Shown in pieces: positions 6,978 to 14,087 of a stretch of 14,087 bases of DNA (position 1 is its first letter; the number at the start of each line of letters is the position of its first letter). Source of the stretch: Physocladia obscura (Eukaryota; Chytridiomycota; Chytridiomycetes; Chytridiales; Chytriomycetaceae); assembly GCA_027596945.1 (NCBI GenBank), contig JADGJH010000825.1, forward strand, positions 1 to 14,087, read 5' to 3'. The position numbers and the translations under genes are program-made. The notes under the pieces are model-generated. The model did no database searches. It was not told the origin of the DNA and worked only from the letters and a program-made list of their open reading frames with translations.

Positions 6978-8986
6978 TTAGCGGGTAGTCAAATTCTTTG
7001 CCAGTCGAAAACTAATTACATCCAAAAAGTAGCGGATACTCAACCGCGAATAAATTTCTTCCCACAAGTTATTCTTGTCAACAGCAACACCACCAAGCAC
7101 AGCACTGTTCTCCTGCGCTCGTCTCACAAGATACGGAATAGTCACATCCACGGGCCCATACGGCACACACTTGTACCCCTTCAGCCCATTTGCAGCAACA
7201 GCATACGTAGTTCCATCCTGCATACCCATCAACTGTCCAAATCCGACGCAATCACTCTCCGGATCCAACCCCAACTCGCGAATTTTTTTATCGGCATGCA
7301 AAACAGACTCAAAGTTATGACTTGCAACAAAAAACTGAATCGGCAGCGGATCTGTTGGTTTTGGGTCTGGAGTGATTTCCTTGATAGCCGACAGACAAAC
7401 ATCGATACCCGCGTTGTACGAGGCATGCGTGTGTTCGAGAGACGCGCATATGGGATTTTCGTAATTCATTTTGTTGGCACGGTCCGTTTCAGAAACAATA
7501 TATGCTCCACGCACGATTTTTACGCCAATGTTGTAGTTTTCACGCCGCGCACGTTCGAGTTCGATTTTGACTCGTCCGAGCGCGTCTTTGAGGTACATTT
7601 GGTATGTGTTGAAGATTACTGGTCGGCCGCCGTTTATCCCGCCAGTAACATCTCCGCGGACTCCATTGTATTTTTTAGTTAGGTACAATGCAATTTCGTC
7701 GATTGCTGGTTGCACATATCTGCAGGAATGACAAAAATGAGTAAAATAAGTAAAATTAAGTAGCAAAAAAAATACAGACGTCCATTCGGCATCAATAATA
7801 ACTTTGACATTCAAGTTCTTCGAATGTGAAACTACATCTTCAAGTATAGGCACAACAGCATCAAACACTTTAAAATCTTCCTCAGTCGCAAGTTTCAATC
7901 CAGTGTCAATATCGGCTTTCTGATCAACCAGTAGAGTCGTTCGTGCCTCCTAAAAAATGAATATTAATACCAAATTATTATTTTTAAATTGGTCAAAAAA
8001 AAAAATTAAAATTACAATTGAAATACCTTATTAGCAATAGTAAACATGTTCGAAACGTCAATATAATCAACAAATCCATTCCGATCAGAATTAATTTGTT
8101 CAAAAAGTGTATCCTTATCCTTTTGCTGTTGCAAAACAGGAAACTCCGCTCCAAGAGCATCAAAAAATCGATCCTTCGACACTTTTCCATCAGAAGCAGC
8201 AGCAGTAGCACGATCAAACGCAGATTTTACGGCCCGCAACGTATTCGTCCAACGCACAAGAACATTCGGAGGAATGAACGGCGAAATTTTGACAGCAATA
8301 AAATTTTGAGGGTGTTGCGCAGCGATTGTGGCGGATTCTTTCATTCCCATTGCGGTGCGCTGTGCTTCGGTGATAATTTGGTCGAGTGTGGGTGTTTGCG
8401 TGGAAATTTCCGCTTCAACTTTTTTTATTAATATTTTTAATAATGTAAGAAAAAATTTTATATTGCATTAAAACAAAGCTTTCTCTCACCTGCATAGTAG
8501 AGAATAACACCGATCCCGCGCTTCCGATAGTTAATCATAGTTTTATGAACTTCATCCGCAGTTTCCCCGCCTAAAAATATATATATATATATATATATAA
8601 CCCGCGTCAGTAAATCAACACAGTACAAAACACAGGTAAAAACACTAACCACAAAAATGCTTGAAAAACGTCTTCTTGACAATAAACCGACTTGCCTGTC
8701 TTAATCCCGGCACACGTTCCGCAGTTTCAAGAACCCACGGACCCCACTGAACAAACGCTGGAATCCCACACAATTTAAACACGGCGAATGAGTTTGCAAC
8801 AGTGCCGATTGTTTGGTCGCTATATGGTCGGACGACGGACGCGGACCATTTGTTCTGAGGAGTAGAAAGAGGAGTAGGATGGGCTGTTTTGTTGATGAAA
8901 CTGCTTGCTGTGGATGGTGCTGTTCTGGTTGCGTTGTTGCGGTATTGATTGTGGCGTGTTACGCAACCAACCAGGCGCCACCCCAT
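6978..8986 (-). CDS. PRODH: Proline dehydrogenase, mitochondrial (FAD-dependent)
   Basis: It oxidises L-proline to pyrroline-5-carboxylate, passing electrons via FAD to ubiquinone at the inner mitochondrial membrane, the first step of proline catabolism. Minus-strand exons are 8986-8650, 8570-8490, 8418-8027, 7949-7780 and 7719-6978 (introns 79, 71, 77 and 60 bp), giving 573 aa. Every join restores family motifs: FCGGET, YYAVEAE and DAEWTYVQPAIDE. Further motifs are KIVRGAY (394-400), VASHN (458-462), GFGQLMGMQD (486-495) and YLVRRAQEN (523-531). An EF-hand-like loop NSDRNGFVDYID sits at 249-260 inside the barrel insertion. The start at 8986 (G at -3, G at +4) gives an Arg-rich presequence (MGWRLVGCVTRHNQYRNNAT) fitting mitochondrial import. 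An in-frame ATG at 9115 would add 43 residues with a hydrophobic segment. Intron 1 contains a 23-bp AT repeat (8577-8599). The C-terminus extends about 20 residues past the usual end. Confidence 0.93.
8577..8599. repeat. AT dinucleotide repeat in proline dehydrogenase intron 1
   Basis: This is a 23-bp perfect AT run just inside the 3' end of intron 1 (8571-8649), directly before the acceptor. It probably varies in length between individuals. Confidence 0.9.
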
Positions 8987-9169
8987 TGCTAACTTTTTAA
9001 GGAAATTTTTTCTATTCAAAGTGGGGTTCAGCGTTCCGATCCGTTTCCGTGACCATACAACAAAGACAATAAGTAGAAACAAAAAACCATAATATAGTGG
9101 AGATTCATCCGACATCACCCCCTTTCACTCCTCTGTCTGAAATGCTTCTTTTTTCTTTCTCTCTCTCTT

Positions 9170-11449
9170 TTAACCAAAGTGAAACGAATGACCTCCATGG
9201 CTGTGCCCGCCATAAGAGTTTCCAAAACCAGCTCCATTTCCACCACGCCGTTGCTGCCCACCACCGAATCCGCTGCCACCTTGTGCACCCATAAACATCC
9301 GTAGGATATCTTCTTGATCCATCCCGCCGCCAAATCCGCCAAACGGATTTCCCATTCCGCCACTGCCAGCGCTTGCAGACGATCCGTCAATATCCATTCC
9401 GGAATCAAACATTTGCTTTTTTTGCGGGTCCGAGAGAACGCTGTATGCTTCGCTAACCTCTTTGAATTTCGTGTCGCACGAAGCTCGCTCTTCTTCGGGG
9501 AGTGATGCTTGTTTGTCGGGCTTTTTTTTTAATAATAGAATTAGAATTAAAAAAATTTATAATCCGTCAATTTTTCGCTTTGGATGTTATTTTTTTTTCG
9601 ATTCGCTTTTCTTCGTTCTACTTAATGAATGAACAGACATACGTGATACAAAAGCGCCAACTTTCGATAAGCTTTCTTGATAGCACCGTCATCAGCACTT
9701 CGATCTACACCTAAGATTTTATAATAATCTTTCCGTTTCGCCGCCTTCTCCGCCTGTTTTGCCCTTGCAAGCGCATTCGTAATTTCGCGGTCATTCGGCT
9801 TAATCTCGGCCGCAACGGTATAGTCTCGCACAGCATCTTCATAGCTCTCTTGCTTGAGGTAGCTGTCTGCTCGACGCAGATGCAACTTCAAAAACAGTGA
9901 TGAATGCGTGGATGATGCAAGGTCGCTGTTTGAAGGATCTGCATTAGAACTGTTGTTGAGATTTGATGGGAACGAGAGACGTGTCAAAAGATCAATAGCG
10001 GCTTTGCAATCGTTGATGCAGGCAGTGTGTCTTCCGATTTTGCTGAAGACCATTGCACGATTGCTGAGAACTTTGACGCGAACAACGCCGCCAACTGTGT
10101 CGTCTTGAAGCCAGGCGTTATATTTGGATTCGGCGAGTTCCCAGTTTGCTGCGCCGTATGCTTCGTTGCCTTCCTTTTTTGCAGCTTCCAGAGATTTGAT
10201 TTTTTTGAGAAACACGCGTGCACGTTTATTGTCAGGGTCATATGTCAACGCATTTGCAAGAACCTTAAATAAAAATTTTCAGCGACTAATTCTTGGTTGA
10301 CAGTAGTTTAAGAATCGAATTCCAACCCGAATTACTCATCCATGTATTTGCTCGATCTTTTTCATTTTTCTTGTTCGCTTTCCTCTTTCATTTCGCTCGT
10401 TTAATCATTAACTTCACCTTGACAACATGGTCGAGCGAATGCGAATCATTCAAATACAAGACAACGGCGCGAAGGGCAAGGGCTTCTGAATTGGTAGGGT
10501 CGTAGCTTAGAATTTGGTTTGCAATTGATTTGGAGGCTTCAGGCAAGTCCACTAGCTGAATCAGAATATCGGCTCTAAGCACAAGCCATTTGTGTGCTAT
10601 GTTTCCGAGGTCGGCGAGGACAAGTTTGGATGAGGAGGACGGAGACGGTTTCAGGGACGCATTCTGCGGATCAGCGAGGGAGATTGCGGATTCGACATTC
10701 GCGAGAGCTTTGAGGAGGAGCCGATCACGGTCGGCGGTCTGTTGTTGTGTCTGCGCCTGGTCCAGGGCTGTCTTGGCGTCCTTGAGAAGAAGGGCAATTT
10801 TTGTAATCTGAGAGAGAAGGCGCGATTAAGTCTGAATTTGTGAAGGGTTTGTTGCAGTAAGAACTCACCTCGTTGGCCAGGGCCTTTGTGGCAGAGTCGT
10901 GCGAGGCGTCAGCAAGGAGTGCCAAAGCCGCATCCGTGTCAGCCTGGAAAACGAGAGCCTTTGCGGCACGTACGCGCACTTTTGTCTGCGAACCATCAAT
11001 TGCCAGTGCAGCTTGGCAGTCGCGCAGGGCCGTCGCATGTTTGCGCTGCATCGTCAGAGCCGCCGACCGATTCGCCAGATACGTGGATGACAACGGTACA
11101 ATCTCTGTTTACTGAGAGTTACGAACAAAACAGTACAATGATAAAACGTGTAATACTGTACAACACAATACTACTCACCTATCGCCTTGCTGTACAGCTC
11201 CACTGCGCCCGTATAGTTGCCTGTCTTGTACTGCGCATTCGCTTGCACCTTGTACTCCTCAGCTCGCTTGGCCTTTTCTTCCGCCGTATCTTCAACCTCT
11301 GCAATCTCCTCAGCTACCACCTGCTCTTGCTGCTCGTTGCCGTCATCTTTGTCAATTTCATCCCCATCCACTTGCATTGCGTTCGTTTCGTCTCTCTCGC
11401 TGTCCTCACTCAGCATCAACAAACTTTTTTTTTTTTTTTGTTCTTCCAT
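9170..11449 (-). CDS. DNAJC7: TPR and J-domain co-chaperone, DNAJC7 (TPR2) type
   Basis: This is a cytosolic co-chaperone that binds Hsp70/Hsp90 tails through TPR repeats and stimulates Hsp70 ATPase through its J domain. Minus-strand exons are 11449-11179, 11104-10869, 10807-10418, 10263-9643 and 9520-9170 (introns 74, 61, 154 and 122 bp), giving 622 aa. Order: acidic, Lys/Glu-rich N-terminal tail (1-60); TPR units from about 65 ([20 protein letters not shown], then [12 protein letters not shown]); a middle TPR block from about 230; another from about 325 ([20 protein letters not shown]); J domain from 477 ([15 protein letters not shown]); then a Gly/Phe-rich tail with GGHSHGGH near the end. 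The order TPR then J matches DNAJC7. The HPD motif (506-508) is split by intron 4 exactly after His. The first ATG in frame is 11449. It lies 157 bp downstream of the NRAMP stop and ends 183 bp before the proline dehydrogenase start. Confidence 0.92.
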
Positions 11450-11507
11450 CTTCTCTCCATGTTTCAACCTGAATTCAAACAATCTCTATGTTTCATTTTC
11501 TTAATTT

Positions 11508-11513
11508 TTTATT
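11508..11513 (-). terminator. Candidate polyadenylation signal for the NRAMP gene
   Basis: AATAAA on the minus strand lies about 95 bases after the NRAMP stop codon and only about 60 bases before the DNAJC7-like start codon. If used, the 3' end of one transcript and the promoter of the next almost touch. Confidence 0.35.
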
Positions 11514-11606
11514 ATTGTTTTGCTAATAATTATACATGAAAAAAAGAAATGGAAAGGCAATTTTTCACCGATAATAACTTGTTTTGAGTCGTTTACGAAT
11601 CCATTG

Positions 11607-13468
11607 TCAACTTGAAATGTAATCCTCCCCCATTTTCCAAAGCAAAACCACGTTAAAAAAGGTTATACAGCATGCAATAAGCACTGCAACCACCTGCGTC
11701 CAATAGGAGTTGCGGTAGTCAATCACAACAATCGACGACTCCCCATCCTCCACTTCCGCTTCTCCTACCTCAAACTGTATTTTCATTGCATTTCGCTGCC
11801 TTCCTGCCCCTACATCTGCACCTCCGCCACCTGTAATCCACACTAACGGCCAGATTGCAAAAGGCAGCTGGAAGCTCAACACCACCTGACTGCCAATAAT
11901 CAAGGCCCCCATCCCCGCCTCTCCGCTCCAAACTGCTGCAATCATTGCCGGCACAATCGCCAGCATTCGCGTTCCCAGCCGCTGTCCCACCGCCGAAAAT
12001 ACTACCCGGTCCCCGAGAAATCCTATTTCGAGAAACAAAAAGTTTAAGCGAAGCAATAGTTTCGAGCATATCGAGTGATTGAGAGTAATGAAGATCCAGA
12101 AAGGAAGAAAAAAGTTAATAGAATGATTATAACACTGCAATGTCTTTCACCTTCAGTGACTATCTGTCCCGCCATCGTCGCTGTAATAGTACTGCTCTGC
12201 CCTGCACAAAACAATGCAATCGCAAACAACGTAGCGGGCACGAATCCCAGTTGCGCGTTAAGCAAGTGGTATGCGTCGACAAGGTCCGCAACCTCTTTAG
12301 GATTCTCAGGATCATGGAATGACGCGCCGGCCACAATCAGTATCGACGCGTTTATCAATACTGCAATCGTGAGTGCTACGACGCTGTCAATGTTTGAGTA
12401 GAATAAAGACTTTGGAATAAGACTCTTGCGAACATACGGCTGCGGCAGGTTTGGAATCAATTCAGTAGCAGACGCAGAATCGGCAACAACAGCAGCAAGC
12501 CCGGAAGAAACAGCAGTAATCTCACCAAGAACAGTCGACGAAACATGTGCGCGATGTTGAACAAGCGAAGAATGAAGATACAAATTATGCGGCATTATCG
12601 TAGCCCCAATAATTGCCATAGCAATATAAAGCTGTCCCTCGGTCCGAAAAACTCCCGTCGACGGAATAAACCCCCATGCAACCTGCCCCCATGCAGGCCC
12701 ACTAACGGCAAGCAAGTATAAAAAGCAGCACGCAACAACGCCAATCAATGTCATCACGGCTGCCTCGTACATCTTTACGTAGCGTGCACCGTACATGTAC
12801 AGCACGACCAGCACATCGAGCGAAGTGACGGCAACGCCCCACACTAGTGGCAAGCCAAACAGCATGTTGAGCGCGATGGCCGTGCCAATAACTTCTGCGA
12901 GATCACAGGCGATGATTGCAAGTTCGCAGATTATGAACAAGAATATGTTGAATGCGGGACTGAAATGAACTCGGCATGCGGCGGCGAGATCGAGACCGGT
13001 GACGGTACCTAGTTTGATGCAGAGGTATTGGAGAAGGACGGCCATTATGTTTGCAATCAAGATTATATATAGCAACGAATACGAAAACTGCGAGCCAGCT
13101 GATGTATGCATTTTATTCAGTTAAGAAAGAACAGGAATAAAAAGAAAGCTGACCTGCAAGGTCCGTCGCCCAGTTCCCAGGATCAAGATATCCAACGCCA
13201 ACCTTGACCACAAAAACAAAATACAACAAGTATAAGAACCAAACACCCAACAAAACCGACAATAGTTGATAACAAAGAGGAAAAAACATACCATGAATCC
13301 GGGACCGACGAAACGCAGAAAATCCGACAAACTAAATCGAAACGGATGTTTAGATTCCTCTTCAGCGGCCGTACTGGTAGCGCTTAGCTGCGACGGGCTT
13401 CGTGGTCCTTGCTGAAGCAATGGTGATAATAACGGTGTTGTTTCAGAGTTGCGATAGGCGGTTGACAT
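11607..13468 (-). CDS. NRAMP-family divalent metal ion transporter
   Basis: This is a proton-coupled importer of Mn2+, Fe2+ and similar ions across a vacuolar, endosomal or plasma membrane. Minus-strand exons are 13468-13292, 13202-13154 (a 49-nt micro-exon), 13098-12151 and 12022-11607 (introns 89, 55 and 128 bp), giving 529 aa. The metal-binding DPGN of TM1 is at 66-69 (YLDPGNWATDLAAGSQ), formed across exons 2 and 3. The TM6 MPHN is at 244-247 (MPHNLYLHSSL), and Met244 predicts transition-metal selectivity. The family transport motif GQSSTITATMAGQ begins at 375 and continues across intron 3 into EGFLGDRV. About eleven membrane segments follow the LeuT-fold order. The N-terminal tail has an acidic dileucine signal (ETTPLL). 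A Gly/Arg and acidic loop (about residues 455-490) sits before the last helix. Length is close to the usual 450-550. Family firm; membrane and exact metal inferred. Confidence 0.93.
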
Positions 13469-13708
13469 TTTGACGCTTTTTCCAATCGAAAAAAAACTTA
13501 AGGATGAGGTTGCTGTCGTTGATAGTGTTTAGCTGAACGGACTTTCTCTTTTACAAATTTTTTGCTTCTGGTCGGGGAATGAAGAGCCAATGAAAAGATT
13601 GGAAGTTCTGAATAATTACCTATTCGTTCTCTCGGTTCCGAAATATTTTTTCTCATTTCTGATTTTCATGACAGTTTCCCACCAAAAAAAAAATTTATTG
13701 TAATTATT
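13469..13708. other. Intergenic region containing the NRAMP promoter
   Basis: These 240 bases lie between the NRAMP start and the SPC2 stop, both genes on the minus strand. They hold the NRAMP 5' flank and the SPC2 3' UTR. An AATAAA overlaps the SPC2 stop codon region and another lies at 13694-13699 on the minus strand. I see no recognisable metal-response operator. Confidence 0.5.
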
Positions 13709-14087
13709 TTATTGAGATTTCTTATCAATCAGCAAACTTGAAATATCAACAGCCAACGGCTGAGGAACAAGTTCACCATCTTCATCAATCCACGCGCCAA
13801 AACTTTTCGTGACTGAGTTTTTGAACTCTTTCTTCTTGACCCCGCCAGACAGACGAACTGAGACTGTATATTCGGCTGCTGATTTGTTACATTTCGCGGA
13901 AACAACCACTTTTTGATCTGGATCCTGTTTTAAGTACCGCAGTTAAAAAATTAAAATAAAAAAATCAATATTACTAAACAATTCGAAGCGCATCTTTTTT
14001 AGATCCCACGAAAATTATGTCTTTTTCGATAAAATACGTCTGGATCAGCATTGCACCGTTTAGTGTGAAATATCTAAAATTATAAAT
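13709..14087 (-). CDS. SPC2: Signal peptidase complex subunit 2 (SPC25), C-terminal part
   Basis: This is a non-catalytic ER-membrane subunit of the signal peptidase complex, which cleaves signal peptides during translocation. Visible minus-strand exons are 14073-13980 and 13924-13709 (intron 13925-13979, 55 bp). The 5' portion lies beyond the window; TAATTTTAG just before 14073 looks like the end of another intron. The first exon reads YFTLNGAMLIQTYFIEKDII and FVGSKKDALRI, the second membrane helix and the cytosolic 'EKD..FVG' step typical of SPC25. The last exon reads DPDQKVVVSAKCNKSAAEYT, then VRLSGG and KSFGAWIDEDGELV, matching the C-terminal beta-rich domain with the 'F/W-D-E-G' signature, and ends KKSQ. 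Identification is from these short motifs, so an alternative small membrane protein cannot be excluded. Confidence 0.7.

Noticed and set aside
6930..7682. Long plus-strand open frame of 250 codons.
   Set aside because: It is fully antisense to proline dehydrogenase exon 5, whose conserved motifs explain the open frame.
7993..8217. Leu/Ile-rich minus-strand frame overlapping proline dehydrogenase exon 3.
   Set aside because: It is a shifted reading of the same exon; the other frame carries the conserved protein.
10886..11539. Plus-strand open frame of 217 codons with a hydrophobic second half.
   Set aside because: It is antisense to DNAJC7-like exons 1-2 and their intron; the Leu/Phe richness comes from the complementary purine-rich coding strand.
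6978..13468. Operon-like co-transcription of the minus-strand genes.
   Set aside because: Gaps of about 150-240 bp with candidate poly-A signals and the eukaryotic gene structure argue for separate promoters; the genes do not form a known pathway.

Overview
The window looks like nuclear DNA from a fungus, most plausibly an early-diverging (chytrid-like) lineage. That placement is an inference. It rests on five protein-coding genes split by short GT-AG introns (42-154 bp), compact intergenic gaps of about 0.15-0.25 kb between genes on one strand, AT-rich introns, and long AT-rich repeat-laden DNA next to GC-rich exons. I see no bacterial operon, CRISPR array, rRNA or intact tRNA gene.

Layout. 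Positions 1-4330 are AT-rich and hold no intact gene. They contain a poly-A run, a 74-bp AAT microsatellite, a decayed PIF/Harbinger-type DNA transposon (transposase remnant on the minus strand, Myb/SANT-like remnant on the plus strand, converging), two diverged local duplications, a tRNA-like (SINE-head-like) segment with Pol III box similarity, and several perfect hairpins. At about 4330 the composition changes sharply to GC-rich and a plus-strand M28 metallopeptidase gene (4 exons, 527 aa) runs to 6163. A decayed copy of its own 3' end lies just downstream (about 6290-6510).

From 6978 to the right edge four genes lie head-to-tail on the minus strand. In genomic order these are mitochondrial proline dehydrogenase (5 exons, 573 aa from the favoured start), a DNAJC7-type TPR/J-domain co-chaperone (5 exons, 622 aa), an NRAMP-family divalent metal transporter (4 exons, 529 aa), and the C-terminal part of a signal peptidase complex subunit 2 (SPC25) gene that runs off the window. 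I reconstructed all exon joins by hand. Each keeps frame and joins conserved family motifs.

Functionally the genes are housekeeping: peptide turnover, proline catabolism, Hsp70/Hsp90 chaperoning, metal transport and signal peptide removal. I do not see a new multi-gene system. The most unusual structures are an intron made almost entirely of a 14-bp minisatellite that supplies its own 3' splice site, the decayed 3' tandem duplicate of the peptidase, the internally deleted Harbinger element, and the tRNA-like element.
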